Of a stretch of DNA of 64,000 nt, positions 23,101-34,672 are shown one piece after another (position 1 is the first letter of the stretch; each line of letters begins with the position of its first letter). The notes beneath the pieces were generated by a model. That model was given only the letters and a program-made list of their open reading frames with translations, was not told the DNA's origin and ran no database searches. The DNA is from Acanthochlamys bracteata. Its lineage: Eukaryota > Streptophyta > Magnoliopsida > Pandanales > Velloziaceae. Location: contig CM034141.1 in assembly GCA_019914995.1 (NCBI GenBank), forward strand, positions 4,256,001-4,320,000. Direction: 5' to 3'. A program made the translations under genes and the position numbers.

Positions 23101-26100
23101 AGAAATATTGCTCCCCTAGATGATTATTCTGCCAGTTCTGCTGGAGTTCTTAAAACTCCAGTTGATGCAACATTGAATGCTGATCCAGGAAGTTCTGTGG
23201 GTACTTCTGAATTTGTAAAGATCAGTCCGAGAACCATTCTTCCTGATGATAAGTTTAACAGCAGCATTAGCAATTCAAACAACATGAGTTTGGTTAGAGA
23301 AAACCCAGATAGGTATGACTATGGGAAATTTTCTCCCACCATGGAAGCGCTTCTTGCTGAGGTGAATAATTCTATGAAAGAATCTCCAAATGGTGGGAGG
23401 ATAAATGTTGCTTCTGATAGCCAAAGAAGTGATGCTATGCATGCAAGTGATTCTGGAAAGGAATACATCATATCCCAAAATGGTAGTGAAAAAAATGTGA
23501 CCCCTGAGCACAATGTAAACAAGGCTGTGGCTGTACATAGTTGTGCGAACAATAAAATGAAATCACCCAATAGTAACAGTAAACATATGTCCAAGGATCA
23601 CCGAGTAAATGAGGCTGTGGAAAGAAATGCAACTATAAATACAATTGATTCTGGAAAGGAAGATATGAAATCCACAACCTCTTATGCAAAAAAGCTCGTT
23701 CTTGATCACCAAGTAAAGGAGGGTGCTGTCATTTACAATTCTGCAAAGGATAGAATGAAATCACCAAACAGTAGCAGTAAACATGTGGAAACAGTTCACC
23801 AACTAAAGGAGGTTGTTGGCGCTAATGATTCTAGAAAGGATGGCATGGAAGTTACTGCAGCTATGAGTCAGAAGTCCAATTGGTTCTTTGATGATTCAAA
23901 TATAGCAGCTGGAAGTTCGATTGCCTTCAATGCAGATCTGATTGTTCCAGATCCTCCCGTTAATGTGAAAACTGGAGAGCCCACGAATGGGCTAATAAAA
24001 GGTGCAACAAAGGTAAGTCAGTCTTTTTGTCCTCTTTATTTGGTGCGGCCGTGTGACATCTAGTTGACTATGCAGATGCATGCTTTCTGCATTCTTTAAG
24101 TGTTGTGCTGGTACTGGACGTATATTTACTGTTTACAACCTTATATCTCCTAAATTAGAAGTTGACTTCTTTAGCCTCTCAACATTCTGATAGTAATAAA
24201 AATTTTTGATGAATTAATTCTGTTAACTGATAATCCTTTGCTTATTGTTTTTATCTCTTTTCTCAATAGTTGGATGGTAAATAAAAATTTCATGCCATGA
24301 ACTTTGTTAACCCCTAAGGCCTTCCCCTATTAGTTAAATTTCTTCAGCAAAAGATTGTTTTTTCTTTTAATTGGTCATCTCTCATAATCTTGCTTTTGTA
24401 CCTGACAACTTCTTTGCTTTGTTTGTTTAATCATCTTCAGCTTGTAACCGCTTTCCGTTCTCTGTTTCCTTATTCGTTTCTTCAAGTGGTGATGGATCTT
24501 TGTTCTAGTCTTTATTATACTAGCAGCAATTATTTGTGATAGCATAACATATAGTCAAACATATTCTTGTAATGGTAAACCTTGCTCTTATCCAAGGTTG
24601 GCAAAAAATCAGGACATTAGGTAGGATCGTTCCTCTTGAGTAGGATGGTAAAATTGAGATTTTAGAGTAAGATCGTAAAATTTTACATACCGGTTTTATA
24701 TAAAATTTTTTAATACCATTAAGAATTTTTTATAAATTTTATTTCTAATATTTAAAATTTTTTTAGTACATTTACAAATTTTAGAAAAAAATTCTTTTAT
24801 TTTACAAAATATCCCTTTATAGTTTGTAGAAAATCTCTCAATTATATTTTTACAGAAAACCCCCTTAAATTTTAGAGAAAAACTCCTAAATTTACAAAAA
24901 AATCCCTCAAATTCAGTTAATTATAAAAATTCCTTCAAAAGTAAAATCGTATAAAATTGTAAGAAAAAGGGTTTTACTGATTTTAAGATTTAAATCGGGA
25001 TCCATGTGGGATTTTACTAAAAAATGTTACTCGAAAAGGATCATAAAATCGTAAAATTGTAGGATTTTAAGATTTAGATCGGAATTTTGATAACCTTGCT
25101 CTTATCTGTTGTTTTCAGAGAACTAGGATAAACATTGACAATAATGTGTTTAAGTATCTCTATTGTTAGTGAATCTATTGTCTAGTCTTCAAAGGTATAG
25201 TTTCAGTTTTTTATAGTAGCGTAGCATGCTTATGAATTTAGTTTTTGTCAAACATGATCTTTCTGTAGTAATTCTAGTCTATGGATCCTTTATGAGCATA
25301 TATTGACACCATATCTGTGCTTATTTGATATATTCTGTTGCTACTGTAACGATCTTCCCTTTAACATCACTTCTAGGAAATTGCTTAATGATTCTATGTA
25401 CACTAATGACATTTTGTTACACATTTATTTTGAACTATCTACATGCAGGTCACTTTTTCTCCATTCAGTAGAAAGCCCTTTGGAGTTTCTCAGGATACAA
25501 ATTCTCCTAGCACCAACAGTGAGAATACTGCAAAATTTGATGTTCTAGCATCTCCGACAAACAATTCTTTAGGGATTGTAATGTTGCATTCGGAGAATTC
25601 TCAACTAAATACGCTTGGAGATGAAGTAAATGGGCACAGATGTTTAGATGCTTCCCCTGCATCGTTGGAAGAAGCTGCGGAATCCACAGTACTGAGTAGA
25701 AAGATGTTACCTTTACATGGCCATGTGATTCATACTCCGCAAAACACTCTAAACCCCTATCAGCCTCCATCACCAGAGTTGGTTTCCTCTTTACGTGCCA
25801 AACGACAACGCTTGTTTTATGATGCATCTTCATCTAGAAGCAAACAGCCTCAGACACCTAGTAGAAAACAAGTTCTGTCCTCTTACGATGTTGAACTCTC
25901 AAAACACAGTGAGAGAATTTCTGCAATCAAGGATGCCTTGAAGCGTAGTTCCAGTAAAATGTGTGGGATGGAAACTCCTATCTACAATAACAGAGCAGAA
26001 AATACTAGATCTGGTCATCTTGAAGGACAGGCTCGCAATCTAGCTTTTGAAATGGAGTGCAATGCTGAAGTGCAAAACTTCGAAGTCCAGGCACCAATGA

Positions 26101-29100
26101 AGCGCTGGTCTGATGTATGCTCTTTTTTATCTTTCCAGACTTAATCATATGGTCTCTTGTTGTTCAAGATTTTATATGCAACGAAATACCTTCAGAGCAT
26201 TATGTGAGTCTTAAATCTTTTTGCAGATAATTTCCAAGGTGTCTGAGTGCACAAACCAATTATTTCCACAATCAGTTTCTTATTTTACTTCACAAGAGGT
26301 AAGTTGACCACAAACTTGTCATGTAGTTTGTATCATCCTTTCACCTTTTCTCGTAATTAAACTATATAAGGGAATTCTTCAACTAAATCAAGGAAGTTTC
26401 AAAGAACTTCATGGTTTGCTCTTAATATCTGATGTTCTCTCAGGATGAAACCATGTAGAAACCTTTTAACTAAATGGAAATGTTTTTTCACTGTCTCATT
26501 GATGACAAAATCTTGGTTAGCTTTGATATTCTCAATTGCAAAAATTTTGGAAAATCTAAGATTATTGGAAGCGGTTATCGTGATGATCCATCAAAGTTTC
26601 CTGCATATGAGTATAACAAGTATTTACAGAACTCTGAACTTGCATATCAGCCTGTTTGTTAAATGAAGATGAACTAATGAAGTTTATCAAAAAATAATGG
26701 ACAGCATGGTTACTGGAATATGTCTTTACTTGAATTTTAAGGCCCAGTATGATTGAAATTTGACTTCAACAGAGAGAACTCTTTTGGAAAAGCTTAAGTG
26801 GTCTAAAACCTATGTTTGATGGTGCATGACGATGCTTTTTCTTATAGGAGGAAAAATTGGTGACAATCTCCCATTGTTTAAGTTTGTTGGCATCTCGAAA
26901 AAGATTGAAATGAAAATTATTCTTCATTGACACCAATCTCCATCATTCTTGTAATGTTCTATGATTTGCTTTGCTCCGCTTGCTTCCACTTTGCAACGTC
27001 TTCTTTTTTGTCTCCATTATGGAGCTTGGCTCTCATTCTTGACTCTAGTTTACTAATTATAATACAACTACATGGTAATATCTGAGCGCAAGTAGATCCT
27101 CAGATGTCATTAGTCATTAACCTCTTATGGATTGTTGAAAGCATAATGCAGAATTACCTCAAACAATTGTTACTTATCTAAAATAGTCTACACCATTAGA
27201 ATTATAACTTTTTCCTCGTTAAATTTTGTTCTGACTCAACTTTGAGAATACATTTTTGCTGCAGTTTCTTGTTAAACTTTAATTACATTAATATTTAGTG
27301 AAATTACTTGTAAGTAGTTGTATTTGCATTTACTTTCATATATATGATATTAAACTAGGTTGGTAACTATCCATCTTACATCTTACAGGCTTTGTCTAGG
27401 ACCTTAGGTTATATTATGAGGTTCCCTGAGTACTTGCGTTGAAATATTTACTTATCCAATACGATAGCATTGAAACCATATGGACTAAGTGACATGTATA
27501 ATATTTGGCCAAAAGTTGTTTTACCTTTGCTGACATTGTGCAGATGTTTCTTCACATGATAGCTGTTTTTGTGTGTTTCAAGGTCTTTATGCTTGCAAAT
27601 ATTCATAGTCACGTTTCTGTTTCCAATTGTTTTTCCCACTTACAAAGTTTTTGGTTGAGTGAAGTTTGATGTTTTGGAAGATATGTTGGATGAGCTCCAG
27701 AGAGAGAGGAAGTTTGAGAGACTTTGTAGTGTAATGCAAAATCAGGTATGCAAATCACTCTGTTTATACTTATGTAATTTTCTTGTGTGGAACAAGATAA
27801 GCATTTTATTCAGTCACTCATGAAGTCTGGACTGATTTAGTCAATTAATAGTTAGCTTTATGAAATGAGTTCTTTAATTTCATTCGGTTCTTTTTGTAGA
27901 AAATTCATAGTAGCATGGATAATATACACCAGAAGAGGTAAGGATGCCATCTTTTTTAGAATGTTTTTGATGGTGATGCATTTAGAAAAAGATAGGAACT
28001 GGCTATTGATGCTTGCTTATATTGCAGAGTAACTGAAGTGAAATGGTTACATCAAAAACTTGTGTTTGAGAAGGCCGCATTGCAGTTGATGCGTTTGAAA
28101 CTTGATGGCTTCAGTGTAAGTTTTTATCTTCACTGCACTGCATCTTGTTGCTTCTACTTTGTTCTAAATAATTTACAAATTATGCTTTACACAGAAAAGG
28201 GCACTGCAATTACGATCTGGGATTGAGGAGTGTGAGAAACTAAAATCTACTTTGGTAAAAGGTCTTGCCAAAGATGCAGCAGTTAGTGAAGATAGTGGGA
28301 CACACTGTCTGCCTTCAAGAGAAAATCTGGTGAACTTACTTACTGCCTCCTAGTGAAATTGAGGCGAACTTACCGCTAAAATAGTTCTTGAGGACTGCTT
28401 GCACATGGTTTCTCTACAGTGATATGCATCCTGTTTCTTTCTAAGTTGCTTCTTAATTTCAGATGTGTCTGCACTACTCCCATGTTAGTTTCTTCGTATT
28501 GTGTGCTGTGTTGTTCGATATGCTTGTGTTTTCTTGGGATTCTTTTAAAGTGTTCAATTTGTAAACTTGTGGAATTAACTTACTGCAACTTACTGGCTTT
28601 GCCCTTTTGCAATTAATTGGGCTTTTATTTTCTGATACTTTCAGGAAGACCGTGAGAAAATACAATTAATGAAGAAAGAACTTCAGTCTTTGGACCAAAA
28701 ATTCAGTTGCTTGACAAAATCTTTTGAATTGTTGTTGAAAATGAAAGGAGTATCAAGGACAGCTGATATTATTAAAAAAATGAATGAGCATCTAGAAATG
28801 AAACACCAGTCCAGAGCTATTCAAGAAGATCTTCAGGTTGAAACTGTATCCTATTTATATCAATGGTGCTCGCAAATTGCAATGCTAGTCGTTGTTTCTA
28901 ATGAACATCTATTTATGCAGCATTGGGAATTGGATGATGTAGTATGTGAAAGTAGCAGCTGTAAAATTGTTTTGAATTTTCAGAACTTAATTTGGCAGAG
29001 GTGACTATTTTTATGGCTCCTTTCGCTTCTGTGCTAGTATTTTTTGTTGACACGCAATCTGCTTGTGATGATCTCCCCTTCTTCAGGTATAACGTGAGCA

Positions 29101-32100
29101 CTGATACACTTCCAAACATCAAAGCCACTAACTCGTTGAATGTTTTTGGCATACAAAAGGTTGTATGTCAAATTTGTCCCAAAAAATTTAGATGCTTGTT
29201 TTGTTAGGTACTCTAGAAGCATATATTTAAACCTCAGCAATATGGTTCAGGTATTCCCAAACATAAATGCATTGACAGCATTTCAATTTATTTTTGGAAG
29301 TGTGCTACAGAGACAAATTGCAGCATCAAGATATCTTCAACAAGAAACACTTGTAAGTTTACTAAGTCTTTACATTTCCTTTGGTCTTTCTAGAAAAATA
29401 AAAAGTTATGTTTCTGAATGCACTCTCCTTTTGTTTTGCTCAGTATTATTTGGTCTTGCTCTCTGATGAACTATCTTTAAGATTGTATGTGCTATTATGT
29501 GCATGCCACTCTCTTACTTTTGCTGACGATTTGTACAGATTACTAGGTTGCTGTTAGGTACTTTGCTTGATGTACTCCAAGAAATTCAAGTAGCACACGT
29601 GGAGCTAGTAAGACTGATATCATCAGCCTTTCACTCTCAATCCTGTGAGTCATCATCTTCCATTTGACATTAGTTTCGTCTATCTGTTGATGTAGGTCTT
29701 GTCTTTGTTATCATTTTCTGGTAATTCTCTCATTTATTGAATTGTTCTGTGCTGATGTAGACCAAATATGATAAATATAAAGCACATAAAAAAATCAAGT
29801 CAAGGGCAAGAATAAGACAGACAAACAAAAGGGAATAGGAACATACATAATAAATGTATTACTCATTATTCAATCATCCATAAGGCATAAGCTACGAGTA
29901 AATATATGTTTATAGACTTCTGAAAGTAGCTTCTTTAAAAGGAGATCATATCCAACAAAACTCTAACAAGTAAAAACTCCTAATATATTTACTAGTCATC
30001 CTGATATATTTAAGCATCCCTACCATATTATACAAAAGCAACCAACTAAGCCTTTATTCCACTTGAGTTGGGTCGGCTATATGAATCAGTTCTTTCCATT
30101 CTGCTCATTTGTAAGTCAGATTCAACGCAAGATCAATTCCTCTAAATCCTTACTACCACCTTAGGTCAATTTGGCCTTCCCCATTTTCTCCTAAAGTGTT
30201 TTAATGGAATCGTATCACTCTTACACACTGCAGCGTCTTTTAGGTCTACGCAATATATGTCCAAACCACCTAAGCCTACCTTCTCTTAACTTGTCATTGT
30301 TATAAAAAATAAGACCACTTTCTAACTACCAACTTTGATGGAATCTTGGAATATCATTTTTCTCTGTTGACGTTGCTCACCAGTAATGACTCTCTATCCA
30401 GCTAGTAAAATTGGATGGTAATTGTTGTCGACGATATATGTTATTAGAAGTTTATATACCTCAAGATCAAGTTGGTCTACTCGCCAGCGAATGGAATGCA
30501 ACTAGATTTTATATATGCTAAGTAGATTGGTTCTGATAGTCATTTGGTGAAGTTCAGAAGAGATAGCTTTATAGTGATCTCTAACCAGTGTAACATGGCA
30601 CTAACTAGACAGTCTAATGACAAGAAAATTAATGTGTTCTAGGTCAACAGTCGACTCCTAGATGTACTTTTTGAGCTATATAGGATGTAAAAGCAACAGT
30701 TTAATGGAAATTACTTATTTGTGGTCTGCTCATCCATGTTTCTACTATGTCAAATGGAGTAGGTGGAGAAGATCTGTATTGATTTCATCATTTGCAGCAT
30801 TACCATCCATACTCTTGGAGTTCCCACAATCAGCTTTCGTGCCACCATCTGTGTGATTGTGGTCTTTGTTGACAATGATGGCATTGGAATTGGCTTTGAT
30901 GCCATGTATTTGTAGAACTAGATAGAACTAAAATAGAATTGTAGACTAAATCTAGTCACGAGAAGAAAGAACTGATTGCTTAGACGCGGAGGGAAACAAC
31001 ATAGTGGACACTTTAACTTTGTCATTCAATAATTAAAAAGTGATTTGGTTCTATCTGTGATATGAGGGGGAGTTGAATGAGAGTGCCTTCATCCAGCACT
31101 TTCTCTTTCCTGCTTTGTGTCTATGTATGTCCTAGCATGATGTCCTAACTTAAAATGACTTCATGTACATTAGCCCTGATGCTGTTGCAAGTGCTTTTCC
31201 CTTCTCTGGACCATCTTTATCACTTGCTAACACTGATAGAGGAAACTTGATGAATACAATACCAAGGCCTGGCATGAGTTGGTTTATGAACCTGACGGGA
31301 CATGAGTTCGGCGTCATTTAATTTTGACGATGACAACCTTTTCTGCAGGTTCAATCTTGCCTAGGATGACCAATTGCAGGAGTTGAACACTTGTTCTAAA
31401 GAGTGAACCATATCTTAGTTATACGTACAATCTTGTAATACCTGCTGAAGTCGAAAACAAAAAAATATTCAGCTAAGATCTGTGTGGGCTGCATTTATCC
31501 TTCTGTAAAATGAGATATAGTAAGATCTTTAAGAAATAAACAGAAAATTCATTTTATGTTGTTTAGTTCCTACTTATATGCTTTACGGATCGTTACTTAT
31601 CTCTTAGGAAATGAACATTTGTTATTTTCTGCAGCATATCGACTTGAATTGCAGCTCTCTTTCCTTGATTTTAAGAGTGGGCAGAAGTTGGCTTTTGATC
31701 TTGACTTGGCTGATCTCTGTTGGTAAGTTTGTCTTGAAAGAATCTTAATGGTTCTAAAATAGAAACTTAAAACTCCTATAGAACTTGGTGTTTTTATTTA
31801 CATTGAATTCTTTACTCTGGTGGAGTTCATTGGTTGTGGGTTTTGATACACGTGAGCTGTTAATGCTAGCTCAATTATGCCTGCTTGCTTAATAACAGGT
31901 TGTAGTTAAAGCACTTGAGGTTTGTTAATGCCTCATGCTTGTCGTTCCCTCAGAGAAGAATGTGATTTTCTTGTATGGAGTAAAAACTATCCAATTTGAG
32001 CCTTCCATAAGTATATTGTTTTTGTATACTGTTTTACTCTTCTGTGAGCTCAAAGAATGTTTTTGCTTGATTTTTATAGTGGGAACTACCCTGTGGACCC

Positions 32101-32260
32101 TTCAGAGTTAAAGATTCGGATACGTACAGAAGCGTCAGAATTATCTCCGTTAAGTTTGGATGACATTATGGGTGCAATTCAGAGCCTTCAAGGTGGGCGT
32201 CCCATGATCCTGAAGCTGTGCAGATGCATCTCGAAGACCATTGAAGCTTCAGGCAAGTAG
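20155..32260 (+). CDS. KNL1: Kinetochore scaffold KNL1/SPC105
   Basis: Exons: 20155-20509, 22976-24012, 25449-26114, 26227-26298, 27665-27745, 27900-27937, 28028-28115, 28195-28329, 28645-28836, 28921-29000, 29087-29159, 29251-29352, 29539-29644, 31635-31722, 32080-32260. Phases agree throughout, giving 1,097 residues. RVSF at residues 23-26 is the PP1-docking motif of KNL1, followed by an acidic run (about 84-100). A long disordered middle carries DITLDSTAFSLHF, a likely MELT-like checkpoint site, and a degenerate repeat block. From about residue 711 there is a coiled coil (LEDMLDELQRERKFERL onward), then the RWD-type C-terminus (RLELQLSFLDF ... PLSLDDIMGAI) that joins the MIS12 complex. KNL1 links microtubule attachment to the spindle checkpoint. 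The function is inferred from this architecture; exon borders were placed by eye. Confidence 0.88.
22612..22674 (+). other. Possible optional exon of KNL1
   Basis: A 63-base segment between an acceptor (CTAATGCAG) and a weak donor (TTAT|GTGGGT) is open in the KNL1 frame and would insert 21 residues between exons 1 and 2 without changing phase. The simpler join (exon 1 straight to 22976) gives SNEDDNFFGPVS, which looks more natural. I left it out of the main model. Confidence 0.25.
24593..25098. mobile_element. hAT-type MITE in a KNL1 intron
   Basis: Terminal inverted repeats CAAGGTTGGCAAAA on the left and, on the complement of the right end, CAAGGTTATCAAAA. A perfect 8-bp target duplication, CTCTTATC, lies at 24585-24592 and 25099-25106, the length made by hAT transposases. 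The interior is 506 bp, AT-rich and non-coding, with repeated GGATCGTAAAAT-like phrases near both ends forming sub-terminal repeats. Because the host sequence left of the target already read AACCTTG, the apparent direct repeat extends to 15 bp. Confidence 0.8.
30040..30330 (-). mobile_element. RTE-type LINE, 5'-truncated 3' end
   Basis: On the minus strand the segment reads KLREGRLRWFGHILRRPK (about 30295-30240), then GRP-like text (about 30180), then degenerate IxxADPTQ text before the terminal motif. This is the very conserved C-terminal end of plant RTE reverse-transcriptase ORFs. The plus strand near 30060 shows the matching GGGTCGGCTATATGAATC signature found at the 3' end of these LINEs. 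Stops interrupt the frame and nothing upstream of the C-terminus is present, so it is a dead 5'-truncated copy lying antisense inside a KNL1 intron. Confidence 0.8.
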
Positions 32261-34672
32261 GAGATGCTAAATGTCTGCTACCAACTGCAAAAGTTCAAAA
32301 AATTGATTGCAGTTGCCATCTTCTCCCCTCGCCAACCAACAAAAAAAAAAAAAAAAAAAAAGAAAGAAAAGAGAAACATTATACAGTTGTTCGAAAGGTT
32401 CATGAATTTCTCATTGGGGATCACACTAGCAGTAGAGGGTGCTGTTTGTAGCTGGGTCAACATAACGTTAGCCGATAAGTGATTGTTGATGCTAGAAATT
32501 GAGTCTAGATTTGCATGAATTGCTTGGACCGTGCTGCATAATTATCAATTTTTAGCTTTTGTAGTTGGGGCATATTTTGATTCAGAAAATGTTGGTGGTG
32601 TAAAGACTTTATTCTATAGTCGTGTCTATTTTAAGCATAACTGAACATGAAAGTGATATTTGATGTGTGTATATTAGTTCAACTGCTGAATCAAATGGCG
32701 GGCAAGCTCTCGTTATAATGTTAGTACAAATGGTTACTGCTGACGTTTCATGCCAGGAAAGCTGAGGATTCTGTTTTGAAACTAGTGAAAAGCACAGATA
32801 CCTTGAAAGTTAGTACTGCGTGCAGAATTTCGAAGATATATTAACACTGCCAACAATGATGAGCTCGGTGTGAAATTGCTCACCGACTTCTGATCGTTGG
32901 AGATTACCTTTAAAAAAAAAAAAAAAATTACCAAGTCGAGCCTGTTGTTGTGAAGGATATGATATGTAGTATCACTACTTTGTAGGGCATCTGTCTTTCT
33001 TAATCATGACTAGTCATAGAGCTAAAGTTTTATTTTAGTTCGTGCGGTACTTATTAACACATTATAGCTAAATTAATTTTTATTCTAAATGAATTATCAA
33101 AAATAGCTTAAGAAAGTTTGTATAGTTTTGAAGAAAAAAGGGAAGTAAGAAGCACACTAACTTGAAAAAAACTCTTTATTACACTCAAGCTTGTTATGAG
33201 ACTTTTGTTTGATTTATTTGATGGTCTTAAATGAAGACTTTGCTCTTTTATTTATACACATTTTATCTCCTCAATGAACAGTGAGGATGAGAAGAAAAAT
33301 TAAAATAAGTATACCGTGATATGATTTTAAGTAATTGACTGAATAGATTGAACCGCTCTAGTATGATGCATTGATCGAAATGTCAAAGAGTAAGACCGTT
33401 GTACGATGACCAAAAGTTTCATTTTAAGTTGTTTTGCAAATATTTATTTTTAAGTCGACCGTTGCTTGGTTCGGGTGAAAAATCAGTGTGTACAAAGAAA
33501 ACTGCAAGCAACGAAAAAATCAAAACCTTGTGACATCCGTAGCGCACAATTCCTGAAGTTACTTAGGGAAATCTAAAAAAAAAGTTGTCATTTTTTGATC
33601 AAAACTTGATAGAGGCTAGCCAGTTTGGTGTTCCGCAGAGAAGCTTTGCACATATTATAAGTTGTTAGTATTCCGGATAATCCCAATAATTACCACAACG
33701 GAGTCTGCTTCCAATATGATGTGAATGTAACGAAGCGCGCCATTGATAGATATATTTATCTATCCAAGTATTATAAACGGAGAGGAATAGATAAACAAAA
33801 AAAAATAAATTAAAGAAAAATATTGAAACATAAAAAAGTTTCTGAATTATTGCTTTTGTCGATACATCTAAATGCTTCGTACACTGTTCTATTTATAAGA
33901 ACGAAAAATAACAGATTTAAAAAAGTAGCTAATGAACAACTAACTGATAAATTCATATTCTAGAAAACATTGATTTGGTTTAAATCTAACAAATATTGAC
34001 TAGATTTAATTAAATTATAACAGCCATTGTTGCAAAAACTCAGATCTCCTCAATTGAGCTACAACGGGTATATAATCACGATTAGGGTAGGGATGTTTAT
34101 GGGTCGGGTCAAATCAAAGTCAACTTGAAGGGGACCTAATTCGAACTAGTTCGTTTATTAGAAACGCAAACATGGACCCCTTTCAACTAGGTTCAGTTCT
34201 GGTGTGATTTTATTTTAGGTCGGATCTTAGGAATTTATTAGGCATCGAAGGAAATTGTTTGCAGTAAAGCGTTGAAGGAGCTGCATTCTGCTTGCTATAA
34301 CAAGTCATCCCTCCAAGACAGGTAGCTCTTGACAGAAGCCATAAACAGTTACCGCTGGACATTAACAGTGTGACGTTTTCAAAGGGCAGCAACCACCGCA
34401 TGTCATACAAAGACCATAAAGTAATTGTTTAACGGAAAAAGCTACACAGAACAGAAGCGCCTTTACAGTAGCAGTAACGGGACGATCGTTGGGACACATC
34501 CATGGACAAATCTACAGACTCATGACACATGATATTAGGCTTTTTAACTCATGAAACATGATATTAAACTATTACTCAAAACCTAAGTGCAATGTCATAC
34601 TACCAAAACAACATTGACACTAACATAATACTAGAAATGATAAAAGACAAACAACCTCCAGGTTCCACTTCT
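32261..34672. other. KNL1 3' UTR and intergenic spacer
   Basis: Starts with the KNL1 3' UTR, which includes an A run at 32340-32360; a second A run lies at about 32911-32927. Further on, the minus strand shows two TATAAATA-type boxes (about 33250 and 33890), each followed by text resembling LTR U5 regions, but I found no TG/CA ends with target duplications. The HSP90 3' UTR occupies the last few hundred bases on the minus strand. No other gene. Confidence 0.5.

Noticed and set aside
33110-34060. Two LTR-like promoter regions on the minus strand
   Set aside because: TATA boxes and U5-like text are suggestive, but no TG/CA ends, target duplications or coding region were found.
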